From NCBI RefSeq assembly GCF_000738735.6, contig NC_046343.1, forward strand, positions 5,662,531-5,726,530: DNA of 64,000 bases. The letters are read 5' to 3'. The translations under genes and the position numbers were made by a program. This document shows, one piece after another, positions 12,501 through 25,734 of this stretch. Source of the stretch: Corvus cornix cornix (Eukaryota > Chordata > Aves > Passeriformes > Corvidae). The notes under the pieces are model-generated. The model was not told the DNA's origin. It worked only from the letters and a program-made list of their open reading frames with translations, and ran no database searches. Numbering within the stretch: the first letter of the stretch is position 1; the number at the start of each line of letters is the position of its first letter.

Positions 12501-15500
12501 GTTTCTGATTTTGCCTTTGTGATGTCTATAACAAAAAACTTGAACCCCTCAGTCTCCACAGATGAACTTCAGAGACACTAGCTGACTCAAACTATTTAAA
12601 CAGTTCATATATTTGTGTCTGAAGAGGGTGGTTGGTATTTTTTTTCTCTCAGTGTCAACATGGCACATCTTTTTCTGGCATCAGTTGCTTAATTTTCTAC
12701 ACTATAATTTGCTTAACTGGGAAAGGTAAATTGGAGGATAGAGTTTGGTTTTAAAGCTGTGTGTGGCTGCTTAAAGTAGTAGGTTCATACAGAGCTTTCC
12801 AGCTCCAAAGCACTTGAAGTGATAACCTGAATCATGTCCTAGCTTTCACCACGTGGTGGGCATGCATAAGTTATTTACCTCAATTCCTTTAGTTCCCTTG
12901 CTTCAACCATGAACCTTTTAAGACAAATTTTTCATTAAAAACAATCATGATTTTGCAGGAGGCTGTTTCCATTTATACTGCAGCCAGTGCAGAGTGGTTG
13001 GTGATCACTGAGTATCTTCTCAAGTGTGATCAGTCATTTCCTAGTTGAAAGTATAAAATAAGTGGAGTGGGTTGGATCTTCAGTTCTTTTAAGTCAGTTG
13101 AAGTTAGTCAAAGGGTATTGATTTGTATCAGCTGGGTTTTGGCTTCTTTCTTGAGTGAAGACTCGTTGGGAGTTAAGAGAGTAATGTTACAGGCATTGAA
13201 ATGATCATATTTAGGCATCTAAATTGTAAATTGTAAGTACTTTTTGTCTGAATTAGAATGAATAGGGATAATTACAAGTAAACTTTGGTTTCTTTTGAAA
13301 TGCGATAGAATTTGGTTGCAATGTCTGGTGCTTTCCAAGGAGTGTAAGGAGATGAAACATCCAGGTCCTACTGGAATCCAGACAAAACTTCAAAATATTT
13401 CCCAGAACTGATAGAAACAATCATTGGTTCTTGCATCAGTTCTTTCAGTCTTAATTGCTCAGGTTTATGTCACTGTTACAAAAGCAATGGACACTTCTAT
13501 GATTTCCATTTTGCAGACTAATTGCAGCTCTGTCCAGTTGCCAGCCTTGTTCTGTTGAATGTATATGAGAGAGATTTAAGAGGTTTTGGCAATAATTGTG
13601 TCTTCTTTCTGCAGCACAAGCTGCCTGCACGTACAGAGATCAGCTGGAAACCAGATGGCAAACTCCTGGCTCTTGGCAATGAGGATGGGTATGTTCCATT
13701 TGTAGGTTAAGGTGGTGTCTGTGCTGATCTTGACTGGAGTCACTGTGGTGAAGCAAAAGCACTTTTTGTTGCCCTGGTTTGTATCTGTTATTCCACTGCT
13801 GATGTATTTGAATCATCATAATTCAGCATTCCCTGCTGTTATTTGTTGTACCTGCTCTTGGCATGGAGGATCCTCATTATCACATTAAATTCTTTTTCAA
13901 GGATCCACTCATGGTTGAAATGCACTTTTGCTGGGTTTGAGTTGAATCCAGAAAGCACAAACTCAGTGACTCTTAATTCACGTGCTCCAATTCTGCTCAT
14001 GCAAGATAACAAAAAAGTTTTCCCATTTTCTCCAACTACTGGAATTCTTACACTGTTGTTCTTATATTTCAGCTCAATTGAAATATTTCAGGCACCAAAC
14101 TTGAAGCTGCTCTGCACTATCCAGCAGCATCACAAGCTGATCAATGCCATTCGTTGGCACCATGAGCACGGGACCCAGCCAGAGCTGAGTTACCTGATAG
14201 CTTCAGGCTCCATCAATGCCACCATTTATGTGCATAATCTGAAGAATGTTGTAGGTAACAGTTTGCAGATTATAGTCCAAGTCTTGGCATCTTTTTTTTT
14301 TTTTATTTCTGTTTTGTCTTTCTGGCCATACTTAATAATTTTCTTTTTTCTTTCAGAGAACTCTTCAGAAAGTCCTTTGACAATAACAGAGCCTTTTCGA
14401 ACTCTGGCTGGGCACACAGCTAAAATCACAAGTCTTTCTTGGAGCCCCCACCATGAGGGAAGATTGGTGTCTGCTTGCTATGATGGCACTGCACAGGTAT
14501 TGTCCAAAGCATCTCAGAATTGTATTTCAAATCATCCATTCCACAGCTGACTAAAGAGCAAAACTTGTTTTTGTGACATAAACTTTTGAAGTACTGCAAA
14601 TTTACCTTTGGTAACCATCTGCTGGTTCTGGATACCTGATATCCAGATTATTTTGTGATTTGTGAATTGATTTTTAAGTCCAGTCATTAAGGTTTTCGTA
14701 TTAGCACTTTCGGATCCTTAGAAAAGGAAGACATTGTGCAGCTGTATCAGTGCAAGCAAAGGAAGCCCTACATTTTCTCCATTTGCATGTTGGTATTTGA
14801 AATACCCCTGCAAAATCCCAATAGAGAAGTTCCTGCATGTGCACATCATGAGAAAATGCAGAGTATTAGGTGAAGAAGAGACTTTCTGAGTAAGTGGATT
14901 TCTGTCTTGTTGCCAAGGTGTGGGATGTGATGAAGGAGGAGCCACTCTGCAACTACCGAGGGCACCAGGGCCGCCTGCTGAGTGTCCAGTGGTCACCACT
15001 GGATTCAGATTGTGTTTATACAGGAGCAGATGATTTTTCTGTTCACAAGTGGCACATCTCCAAGCAGGAACATACACGGCCTCCTCAGGGTGAGTGTATT
15101 GAAACAGAAGACCTTTCCTGAAGGTGATGTTGGAGCTAAGAAATGGAGGGTTGCCTTGTTGAAATTATGCAAGTTCTTGTGCTGAATTCCAAATCTGCTT
15201 CCTCTTCAGGAATAAACTGTGTCTAGGTTTACATTGAGTTTTATCCTTACTTGGAAAGTGTTGATCTTGAGATACAGGCAGCTAATTCACTAAAATTGCC
15301 ACCTTTTACAGGCAAAAAGAGTGTAGAATTAGAGAAGAAAAGAAGTATGCAGCCAAAAGTCAAAGCCAAGAAGAAGAAAAAGCCAACAGGCAAGAGTCCA
15401 GGCAAGCAGGATGCAAATGATGCCATGAATGGAGATGACAGCATGAAGGAAATGTTGCTGGAGGAAAATGGAGTGTCAGACCATGAAGGAGAAAAAGAAG

Positions 15501-18500
15501 CTCAGGAGGCAGAGTTGGCTGATAAAGTCTCTGTGACTGGTAATAATCAAATCATCTTAGTTCAATGTTTCCAGACTGTTCAGCCCTCAGAGCATCACCA
15601 AGTTTAATTTTCATGCAGATTTTCTCATTGTATGGTTTTATTGAAATTGTCCACTTGAAGGAAAAAGGCTCTGGAATGCCTTTTGTAATTTCCCAAACTA
15701 GTTTGGGGCTAGTTGTCTTTAGATAACAAGATTCTGGCCTCATGAACAGTTACCATGTTTGGCTTGAAACAGTGTCATTTTTGATCAGCAGTGATAAATC
15801 TTATAATATTGGTGCATCTTCATTGGTGTCTTTTGACATCTCATTTAGCCTTCTGACAGTTCTCTGTTTTCTTGATGTTTCCTTTCCCTAAAAAGCTGTT
15901 AAGTTCTATGGCAAAGCAAAGCTTGGTTTCTGTGTGTTTCAAAATTAGTGTACCAGAATGTGAATATGTGAATTATTCTGTGTGCATTTCCATTCATTGC
16001 TTTTCCTTTTTTAAATCACTTGGCTCCACAGTGTCCAGGGATACATCTTCATCTGCATGTGATTATTCTTCATTCAGCTCACCAAAGCCTTTTGTGACCC
16101 AGAAAGCTGCTCCCGTGAAAAAGGATCCACCTAAAGAGAAGCCAGGTTAGTATGTTTCAGGGATTTTTTACAGTCCTGTATCAAGGCAGAGTTCCCCATT
16201 CTGGACTTGTTTGGCTGGAGCTTCTCTTCGTAATGTGACACCAAATAAATGCCAGAGAAAGAAGAGGGTGCTTTTAAAATATGTTGAGGAGCTCTGCTGT
16301 AACTGCAGCAGCAGTGACTAAAATGTGTCTGATCTTTCAGCTCCTGATGCCTCTCTAAAGAAGAAGAAGCCTCGTTCTATTCTGCCCTTCAGCACATTAA
16401 TGGATCACAGATCAAAAGATGACTTGCATCAGGACTGCTTGAAGCTGGCTGCATGTCTGAAAACTAAAGGTATCAGTATAAAACTTAAAATACCGAGAGG
16501 GTAGGTGCTCTCAAGTACTCAGAATAAGTGTCCAGGGACTTGACTTCAACCACAGGACATTATTTTTCTTAAATCCTCACCTTTATCAAAGAGTGTGACT
16601 AGTTGTGGTATCAAACTTACATCTAAGTACTGAGTGTTGACCAGCAAATTGTTAAATCTGCTATACAGGAAAGAAAGTAGAAAACAGAAGTACTTGCCAA
16701 CAGTTGAGTGGTACGGTGACTTGGCACATTCCAGTTCCCAGTTTTGTATTAAATCCTAAATATTCATTCTTCTTATCTGGTTTAGATAATAATGAAGATG
16801 TGTCCCCTGACCTCAAGGATTGCATCCACTTGGGGCTGTTCACAGACAGGGATTCTCTGCACAAGATGATTGATATGGAAGGTAAGTGGCATAAAGAGTG
16901 TGTCCACTCTAACTTGTATTCAAGTAGAAAATAAATTGGGAAAAATGCTTGAGTTTTCTTTACTGTGGATTACAGTCTAGGATTAAGAATGCAGCTCTGT
17001 GTGAGAAGAAGATACATCTTTTTCCCAGATAGTTTTTACATCTTTCAGTTGCAAACCTGCCATACCTTAAGCTTGAGTTATTTCACTTCTCCCAAGCTAT
17101 TTTACTGTGACAAACGATGCTGTTGCACTCATGCTGATGGGAAGTGTGTTTGCTTCCAACAGGAAAGCACCACTTGGAGAATGGGCACGCAGAGCTCTTC
17201 CAGCAGCTCATGCTATGGAAAGGAGACTTGAAGGGTGTTCTCCAGGCAGCTGCTGAGAGGGGGGAGCTGACAGACCAGCTCGTAGCCATGTCACCCATGG
17301 GTATGTTTGCTCTTGCATCACATAAGCTGGTGGAATTGGCTGCCAAAGGTCCCCTCATTCTGGTGGTTCTGGACAGAAGCTCAAGAATTGGTTCTTTGTA
17401 ATATGATTAGCATTCCTTACAGCTTGCTGCTGGTTTAAATATCCTTGTAAGTTATTTTACTGGCAGTGAAGTCCTGCAGTCATGTTCAAGGCCTAATTTT
17501 GCCCCACTTCATTGACTTGTGTTAGGATGGTTAAGAAATAAGAAACTACTCTGGGGCAGAGAAGAGGTACATATTGAAGAAACAACTGATGGTATCCCAC
17601 AGGAATTCTTCCACTTATAAAACTGTCTCCAATGGTGTTGCCTTCTCTTTTACAGCTGGATACCAGGCCTGGGTTTGGACAGTGGAAGCCTTTGCCAAGC
17701 AGCTGTGTTTCCAGGAGCAATACGTGAAGGCTGCCTCCCATCTCCTGTCCATCCATAAAGTCTATGAGGCTATTGAGCTCCTGAAAGTGAACAATTTTTA
17801 CAGGTTGCTGTATATTTATGTTTATCTTGGTTTTCTTGTGGGGTGGATTTGTCATTTTGGTTCACTCTTTGCACACAGATTAACTTTTCTGTCTGGTTTC
17901 CCTTATGTGCATTAGGGAAGCGATTGTAATGGCTAAGGCCAGGCTGCGTCCAGAAGATCCAATTCTGAAGGATCTCTACACCAGCTGGGCAGCTCTGCTA
18001 GAGAAAGATGGTCATTATTCCATGGCTGCCAAGTGGTGAGTGTTACTGGGGAGAAGACAGAGTTGGTTCTATGCCTACAACAAAGAAAGTTCTTGGGTTT
18101 GTAGCAGTTGAAATCTGTTAACTGGTCCGGTCATTGGTTGTATAAGGTGCTTTCTGAGCCTGATCTCACTAAATTTCCTCTAATATAGGTAGGAAAAGAA
18201 GCTCCAGAGAGCAGTTCAGAGCAAAAGATCCAAATGTCATATTACAGTAGAGCCATCTCTTTCCACAGACATTACTGGAAGTTTTTGAAAACTAGTCTAG
18301 CAAGACTAAGATTAGGTTGTCTACAAAAAGACTATGTGAGATTTCCAACCTTTCCACTGGAAACATGCAGTGCAGCAGTTCATCTTGAGTTTCTTGAAGC
18401 CTCATCTAATATCCTGGTCATTGGGTTATCCTGCTCCAACTGGAGTGTTTATCCTTTGTGACTACCAAAATTACTAATACCACTTGAAATATTTTGGCTG

Positions 18501-21500
18501 GAGTAGTGTCCTCTGCTTGATGCTGATTTCAGTTCTGGCATTTTTGTGGATAATCACAGTTGTGAAAGGATTTGCATGAAACCCAGACAAATGCAGTAGG
18601 GACAAACAGCTGCATATAACCTTTGTCTATTGAATCTGTTTTGTTTTATTGCTCATCCAAGCCATGTGTGGTATGCAGACCACCAGAAATTTCAGTCCCT
18701 GACTTTAAGGCTGTGTGACTTCCCCTTGGTAGCTTTGCATCAGATTGTTCACCATATGTCTATAGTAAACTTTGATAAGAAAAAGTGGTGAGAGCTCTGA
18801 GAACCTGTGGAAAATCCACAATCATCTTCATTTGCATATTTGTGATACTGTGTTGCAACACAATTTAAAAACTATTTTAGTACCAATCAATTTGTTTTGC
18901 TTTTATCTTTTTCAGTTATCTGGGGGCTTCCTCACCCTATGATGCGGTTAAAGTGTTGTCAAAGAAGGGGGATGTGACATCCCTTAAAACTGCTGCTGAG
19001 CTTGCTCTGATATCTGGGGAGGAGGAGTTGTCAGCAACTTTGTCTTTGAGATGTGCCCAAGACCTGCTGTTATCCAGGAACTGGGTGGGAGCTCAGGAAG
19101 TCCTTCAGCAACATAAAACTTTATTTGTGAGTCTGGTCCTTGCCACTTTCTTCAGTGTTGTCTCTCTCTAGATTAACTTAACTTGGCACCACTTCCCATA
19201 CCTGAAGAGTCCACAAGTGGTCCTTTGAGCTGGTTTTGCCTCAAAATATTTTTCTGGGAGTATATTGCAATGACCCTGTGGAAAAGCGTGCACCTTTGCA
19301 GAGGGCCATGGTGGGGTGGTATGTAGGCTCTGCTTCTTAGTTACATGAGAGGTGGTTGAGAAAGTGGGATTCATTTTTAAGTGTAATACTGATCATGAGA
19401 AGAAAGAGGTAAAGCATTTGCTGTTTACATTAAAGGAACAAATGAGCCAACTCTAAGTCCAGCTGCTGGAGGTTTGAATTTGAAATCTCTTGTGGACTCA
19501 GAAGCAGGTGGCTACCTTGGCTTGCTCTGACGTTCCCGTCTGACTTCCCTTAGGCTCTGTCACCAAGAAGCTGCTACCAGCCATGATGTTCTTAAGTCAC
19601 TCTACCTGCTGTGGTCAGCAAGGGATTGTTTTTCTTGTTGCAACAGCTCAGTGGTTTGTTTTTTTTCCTCCTTGTCAAAGGGACAAAGCCTTGTTTTCTG
19701 CCTGAACGAACTGCTCTGCAGGTGCCTCAGTGAAAGGAATCCCTGTGAGCGAAAGAGCCCCGTGCCCCCCTGTTACCACAACTGGGAGCTGAACAGACAG
19801 GCCTCGTTTTTTGACATGGTGACAGAAGTGTGGCAGAATGTGCTGGGCATGGACACCACTGAACGAGCCACATGTGCACAGGAGCAGCTGCACAGGATTG
19901 AGCATCCTCCTTCAACCAGCAACACACACCCAAAACAGGTAAATGGATTTCAGTCTGTGCAGGCATGAAGCCTTACTGTGGCATAGGCAGTAAACCCAGC
20001 CACTTTGTGGTGTTGCACCAGCCATTCCCAGGGAACTGATGTCTGCACCCTGCTGCAGCATGGGGTTACAGTCTGGGAGAGATGATCAGCAGCTGGGACA
20101 GCTTTGTGTAGCCACCAGTTAGTTTCTGCATTTGTTTGTGTGCAGGGTAGGAACTGACATAGGGTGTTGGGAGTCAGCCTGAGGTCACTGAGATGTGCTG
20201 GCTGGGAATTACTGACAGAGCTGAGGAGTCTCAGCACTGATTCGGGGGTTGTAGTGGACTGTTAGGGAGGCAGGGCTGCTTGTTGTCAAAAATCCTGGTG
20301 TTCACAAGGTCTGTCCATAGACCAGTGCTCCTGCAGCTCCTCTGTGTGACCACAGTGAATCACCGCTCCTGCTTCTCATCTGCTTAGCAGGACACAGGCA
20401 AGCACAGTGGCTGATTTTGCAGCTCAAAGTGATGTAGAAATGCTCTATCTCCTGCATGAAGGAGACTGTGTAAATTGCATTGTCATTAAAATTGCTTTTG
20501 GTCAAGTCATGTGCTCCTGGGCTCTTCCATGATGGTCATAAGCTCACACTTTGCAGTATAACTTTTAACTGTGCTCTCTGATGCTTCCTGTAGGTGCTTT
20601 TCCATATCTCCCATGACCTGGCCCTTGCAGCCCTGAGCTGTCACTTGGGTACGTGGGATGAGGCAGTGAAAAATATTCTTGGAGCTGTGACCCGCAGTTT
20701 TGATGCTGGGAATTTCACTCTGATGCAGGAGATTTGCAGTATCATCCTTCCTGAGGGTAAGTGTCCTTGTGTCTCTTCTGCTGGCACTGACAGGGCTCTT
20801 CCTTGCCAACACAGCTGTGTCCATTAATGTTCCTAAGCTAAATAATGTTTGGAAGCAGCAAGACATACACATATGTGTGGAATTTGGCTAGTGAAAAGGC
20901 CACTGGGCGATGAAAATTCCTGACTGTGGAAGGAAGCTCAGCTATGTCCACCTGGTGTGAGTGATGTAGGAAACTTGAGTGAATTCTCTTCTGTGAGGGA
21001 GATGGGGAACATTAGAATGCTGTGTTCATTTCGTAGCTACACATACTCCAACCTGTCCTCCATTCTCTTTAGAGTATGCAGTGCATTTAGTTTGTGGCTC
21101 TTGATTATGTGAGTCTTGTGTTTTGCAGCTTGGGACCAAGGAAATTTGCTGTAGCTGATGAGAACATTTTAGCTAGAACAGAGTATTGTGTTCACAAAGA
21201 TGCCAAAGATGTTTTTGCTTTCATACTTAGTGTACTGCTCTGCCAGTATCTGAGTAAATCCCTGATTGGGGTTTCCAGGGTTTCCTGGTTCATTTACCAG
21301 ATCTGCTCTTTGTCTTTGGAAAGTTCTATGAACTATTTGTAATCCTTTTCTCATTATTAGGCTGTGATGACCTGAGACACAAACTGGACAGCACAAAGTC
21401 TCAGAGCATGGATGCCTGCAGGAGTTTGGAGGGCTTCGTGGCTTACAGACTGCTCTATGACCTGTGGTGGAACCCACCCAAAGACTGCCTTGGCCTGCAG

Positions 21501-23190
21501 AAGGCTGTGTTGGGTCCTGTGCTGTGTCCCAGTGAGCAGACAGCTCCTGAGAAGAGTTGTGTTTCAGGTGACCCATCCCCTGAGGAAACGGTTCGAACTG
21601 CAGCTGAGATGGGTGAAAACCTCTGCAGTACAACTGACGTTCACAAGTGTGAGACACAAAGTGACTCAGGAACTGACTCGACTGATCTGGTAGACAGACA
21701 GTCAAAACTGAAGGGTTGCCAAGTGCTCCTTTCAGAAGAGATGGCTGCCTTGCAGAACACCCAGAGAGACATAGCTGAGGTCCAGGAGACTTTAGCAGAA
21801 ATGATCCGGCAGCATCAGCAGCAGAGGAACAATCTCCAGGAAAACACAAATGGAAACACGCAGGGAAGCAACCTGGAACAGAGTTCAGAGACTGAATCAG
21901 ACAAACGATGCTCTGACAGCAACCAGATGAATTGGTAAGATTCAGCACATAAATGAGTGGATTAAAAAGTGCTGCTTGTTTGTGTGTTTGTGCAGGAAAT
22001 TTCTTGTTTAGCCTAGACTAGCTCTAACCTCAATCTCATCCCCCAGGGGCACTTGAATATACAGCTCAGAAATCTTGCATTTCCCTTGGGGTGAACCACC
22101 ATGTGCATAAACTCAGCTGAACAGTTTTGTGATGCATGAGGTGTTGTTACAGTGAATAAACAAGGCAGCTTGAAAGAGGGAGGATAATGAAAAGGCCAAG
22201 CATGACCTAAGAGTTCTGTTTCTTTGTTGAACATTGATTTGGGACTTTGGCAAGAACAAGCTCGAGCATAAAACACTTGGCCAGTTCTCTCCTGTGCTCC
22301 TTGTCCAGGAGGGAGGCTACACAGGCAACTAACAAAACAGTTACTCATGACACCTGCTCTTCTCTTGACAGCAAAGATGAAGTAAAGCAACCGATTACGC
22401 TCCCTGAGCTCACAAAGCAGCTTCTGAAAGCAAAGCAGAAATTAGCTGAATTCCCAGACAATTTAAAGGTAAGTTTTCAGAAGAGCCACTGCAGTTCTGA
22501 AAAAAGACAGTCATTCTGTAAGGGCAGCATCATCACAGAATCCTTTTTGTACAGAAAGGAACAGTGATGTTCCTTGTGATCCTGTGGCAGTTTTGAGAGA
22601 GAACTGACACATGGCATCAGGGTGGTATTTTTCTTTCAAGCATAATTTTCCCCATGCAGTCGGAAAGCATAGCTAAAGTTCCTGTGTGGGAGAACTCAAT
22701 GAGACATCCTGTATGGATCATCCCATGCATTTTAAGAGTAATCCCTTGCTACTTATGTATGAAAAAATTTATAAACAATGAAATCAAAACTTTAAGCTAT
22801 AAAATGGCCTTTATAGATTAGGAGCTGTAGACAGTACACACCACATGCTTGAAAATATGTCACCGTGGTGACTGGGCAAGAGGAGGCAAACCTGGATAAA
22901 TGTGAGGAGAAAATGCATCTCACTCCTGACTGTTCTGAGGATGCTACAAAGCAGTGTCTTTAGAGAGCTGGCTGATTATGTGGAACAACTGTAATATAAA
23001 CTCTAGACATCGCCTCATGTTCCTTTTTTTGCAGGTCTTCCCCTTCCCTGACGTGCTGGAGTGCTGCCTTGTACTCCTTCACCTTGGATCCCAGTGTCCT
23101 TCTGAGCTGCAGGAAGAGGCTCTCGCTCTCCTTAGGAAACACGGTAGTGCTGGGATTTACAAAAAGGCTGGCAGGAGCTTCTTGACATGA
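6555..23190 (+). CDS. GEMIN5: Gem-associated protein 5 (SMN complex WD-repeat protein), complete, 28 coding exons
   Basis: Exons: 6555-6747, 6934-7088, 7588-7769, 8096-8247, 8465-8596, 8762-8894, 9291-9450, 10055-10267, 10948-11033, 11512-11606, 12290-12426, 13615-13688, 14073-14254, 14357-14496, 14918-15089, 15312-15539, 16032-16145, 16341-16469, 16786-16881, 17163-17300, 17656-17803, 17916-18035, 18916-19126, 19681-19938, 20594-20756, 21361-21934, 22372-22468, 23035-23190. Every junction is GT/AG and all phases agree, giving 1545 codons against 1508 in human. GEMIN5 is the SMN-complex subunit that recognises the Sm site and m7G cap of pre-snRNAs and also modulates translation. SPNWY, needed for cap contact in the human protein, lies in exon 1. 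If translation starts at the second ATG (6597), W14 and Y15 carry the human numbers. The start at 6555 adds 14 residues of Gly-Thr repeat; 6597 is the better homologue. Confidence 0.95.
6570..6611 (+). repeat. GEMIN5: G-tract hexamer repeat over the GEMIN5 start codons
   Basis: Seven runs of three or more G, separated by 2-3 nt (AC, AAC, AT or CAT), lie within about 42 bp on the coding strand. In frame they code alternating Gly-Thr and then Gly-Met. The spacing fits a G-quadruplex motif in the mRNA and non-template DNA strand. The repeat has no counterpart in the human N-terminus as I remember it. Confidence 0.85.
6597..15089 (+). other. GEMIN5: GEMIN5 tandem WD40 propellers (exons 1-15)
   Basis: Exons 1-15 code about 735 residues of WD40 repeats, which in the human structure form two seven-bladed propellers that bind snRNA and cap. 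Repeat signatures seen in order include SSSDDGSVKIWD (exon 2), SGSKDQTIRIWS (exon 5), SMDRDVKCWD (exons 7-8), GVGDSMIRVWN (exon 8), GTDDGKVGIFD (exon 9), SACYDGTAQVWD (exons 14-15) and GADDFSVHKW (exon 15). No repeat is broken or missing. Confidence 0.9.
12141..12176. repeat. (TA)n/(CA)n microsatellite in GEMIN5 intron 10
   Basis: A compound dinucleotide tract, TATATG/TATATA followed by seven or more CA units. No function can be inferred. Confidence 0.9.
15312..23190 (+). other. GEMIN5: GEMIN5 linker, helical dimerisation region and C-terminal RNA-binding part (exons 16-28)
   Basis: Exon 16 opens with a basic linker (KAKKKKKPTGK) followed by an acidic stretch; exons 16-18 diverge most from human. 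Exons 19-23 code the TPR-like helical dimerisation region, with highly conserved LFQQLMLWKGDLKGVLQAAA and AAKCYLGAS blocks. Exon 26 is unusually large (574 bp) and Ser/Gln/Glu-rich, ending in a coiled-coil-like block (EVQETLAEMIRQHQQQRNN). Exons 27-28 code PITLPELTKQLL and FPFPDVLECCLVLL, the distal part of the non-canonical RNA-binding region. Domain assignments come from knowledge of the human protein. Confidence 0.85.
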
Positions 23191-23640
23191 CATGGAGACC
23201 AAACTGTCTCCCTTGAGCTGCCTCCAGCTGCTTAACACCAAGGCTGTTCTTTCTTCAAGTGAAGGCTTCTTTTGATGGCTGTGGCTGTTACTGATACAAA
23301 ACGTCAGGTTTATACACATCCACTTGTGCTCATCCACTGATACTATTTAAGGAGACTGTTAGAAAATTGAAAAGCAGTAGAGTGTGGGCTTGAACTGTTA
23401 TAATGGATTTTTGTATAGTTTTTTATTTGTTGGACATTATGCTAATGAAAGCTCTTGCTCTTTACGTGCAAGAGAAAGTTTTGAGCAGCTGTATAGTCTT
23501 TCAGCAGAGGAGGAAGAGTGAGCTGCCCTCAGGAAAATCAATGGTTTCTGTAAGCAAACTGACCCTTAGGCCAGTATTGTTCTTTAAGCATTGTGAGTTT
23601 ATTTTCTCTCCTTTAAATAAAGTCTTCTACCACCATGAAT
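23191..23640 (+). other. GEMIN5: GEMIN5 3'UTR
   Basis: The sequence between the TGA at 23188-23190 and the poly(A) signal at 23616 contains no further exon-like structure. Its end is estimated at about 20 nt after the signal. Confidence 0.7.
23616..23621 (+). terminator. GEMIN5: GEMIN5 poly(A) signal AATAAA
   Basis: Canonical AATAAA about 425 bp after the stop codon. It is the first such hexamer on the plus strand downstream of the gene. Confidence 0.75.
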
Positions 23641-24579
23641 TGGTATTAAATTTGATGTACAGAAATTAGTTCTCTAGACCAGTGCTATTCTAGACAGTGC
23701 CAAAACCAATCCTGGATTTTGCAGTCTTGAACATGCAGTATTTTGACCAGTCTTGCAGCTTACTTAAATGCTTTGTGTGGCTTGTTAGAAAAAGTAACTT
23801 TTCCCATTAAAAACACAAGGCTGCATAAGTGTCAGTGAACACAGCATCTGTCTTAGTCATTTTTAAAGGCAAGGTTTTAAATGCAGCAAAGAAAGTTGAT
23901 GGGAGAGCATGCATCATGAATTTAGAAAGTTTCAAGTAAAGATTATTGCTTAAGAGTGTTTAAAAGGAGGAGTGATGGATTTTTTAGATCAAAAACTATT
24001 CCAGATTCTTCCAGCCAAAATGCAGACTTAATCCTGACAGAATTCCTGCTTCAAGCTGAGTAAAGCCTGAGAACAACTTCAAGAGCAGCAGGTGAAAGCC
24101 AGGGGTTAGACTGAAACAATCCTGCTGTAGATGTGTTAATCAGTAAAGTGTTGCCACCAATTTGAATTTGCTAAATTCTGTACGAAGCACCCGAAAACCA
24201 GGCGGGGGAGCCAGTGCTTAACCAAACTGCCTTCCTGCACTTACAGCAGGAGCCACTGGAGTTTAGGTGGAGCAGGAAAACTTCACACACAAGTTTGTCC
24301 CTTTAAGTGGCCACTCTGCACTGCAGGAATACTGCACCATACTGTGAGCTGTGCTGAGAGACCAGCAGGGAGAGAATACAACTCTCCAGAGCTCTTCAGC
24401 TCAGCTTTCCTCAGCTACTGTACAATAAGCTCAAAAGACATTTTACTAAGAACTACCCCAGTAGCACATCATAAACAGTAAAAGAAACAAACTTGAGCAT
24501 CTTTACGCATGTATCTCCCAAATTCAGACTCCAAAGCCTCAACTGTGGAAATTTTAGTGCTTGATGGAAAATCCGAAAC
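23641..24579. other. Convergent spacer between GEMIN5 and CNOT8, nothing recognised
   Basis: About 0.9 kb between the two inferred 3' ends. I see no open frame with homology, RNA gene or clear repeat here. Confidence 0.6.
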
Positions 24580-25734
24580 AAAGCCTGGTTTAAAAAAATT
24601 TATTTTACAAAAAATAAAAACTAGTCTTTACAAACATTTCAAATACCAGCTCTAAACCTCAACTTTTAATAGTGGATTAAGTTTGTTCAAAATGCCAGTC
24701 TTAAAAATTTTTGACATGTCCAAAAGGGTTTGTTCTTTTAAGAAATGTCATTACAGAGCTGTTGAAAAAAAAAATACTATAGAATGTTTTTCAAAGTCAG
24801 AATCCCAAGTTCTTCATCCTCTTAACTACTTTTCAGGTGATTATAATGAAAAGAAACAGCTGTTTTATCTGTTAAGCATGCCATAAAATTAGGGGCTGGA
24901 GAGGCAGGGGGGAACAAATATTTTTCCATCTGCTGACCTAGTTGTGTTGCAGGAGAAGAATAAAATTTGTAGGTTTAAGTTGAAGAAAACTGAAGTCAGA
25001 GTATTGGTCCAATCCCCTGTCAAAGGTGAACTTGTGGGCCTCTGAATGTATTTCCAGAACAGCTCCTTAATACCCGCAAGAACAAAGCTGAGGCTTAGTA
25101 TGGGTCAAACCTGTAACATAGAGAATTAGAAACTAAGGAGTGCTGATCAAATCAGCTCCATTACTCTCCATTCCCTCTGTTGTTAAAGCAAATCTCTGAG
25201 TATTTTTAGCTGCAAGGATCATTTTTAATGTCATCTGTTCCCAAACTTCTGCAGTGATCAAAGGGAGCAATTTCCACAGAGAGAGATAAAATAAGCAACA
25301 CATGAGGTGAAGCTGTCACCCTCACAACATGCAGAAGTTTTAAAATAAGCTTTATAAAACACAAATTACAAATTTGTGTGTATGTCTGTGTCCATTTTCA
25401 CTGCATTTCCCAACCCATAGCTCTACCCAGTATTCTACCGGTAAATCTTCCTTGCAGATTCTGTACAGTATAAAGAGGAAAAAACAGAGGTATACACAGT
25501 AGATTCTGTCCTTTGCCCTTGGTATTAAAAATATGGCAAACCACAAATGCTGGCATTAGGAATTCAGTCAACTCTTCTGGGTTTCAAAGGAAAATGCAGC
25601 TCTTCAGCAAAACTGCAGGCTTGGTGCAACCTGTGCACTGAAGATGCTTTTTGTTTGAGATACTGTTTAGGGAAAATGGCTGAGGACAGCAGCTGCCAAT
25701 ATGGTAAACATGTTCTGCTGAGGGGCACCGCTCA
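24580..25734 (-). other. CNOT8: CNOT8 3'UTR
   Basis: About 1.15 kb of AT-rich sequence on the minus strand runs from the CNOT8 stop to the poly(A) signal at 24604-24599. No splice-compatible coding exon is visible. The boundary is inferred from the signal only. Confidence 0.65.
24599..24604 (-). terminator. CNOT8: CNOT8 poly(A) signal AATAAA
   Basis: Minus-strand AATAAA about 1.13 kb after the stop codon. It is a reasonable 3'UTR length for this gene, but an earlier non-canonical site is not excluded. Confidence 0.6.

Noticed and set aside
21169..21948. 259-codon minus-strand frame
   Set aside because: It is the antisense shadow of GEMIN5 exon 26, whose sense reading matches the known protein.
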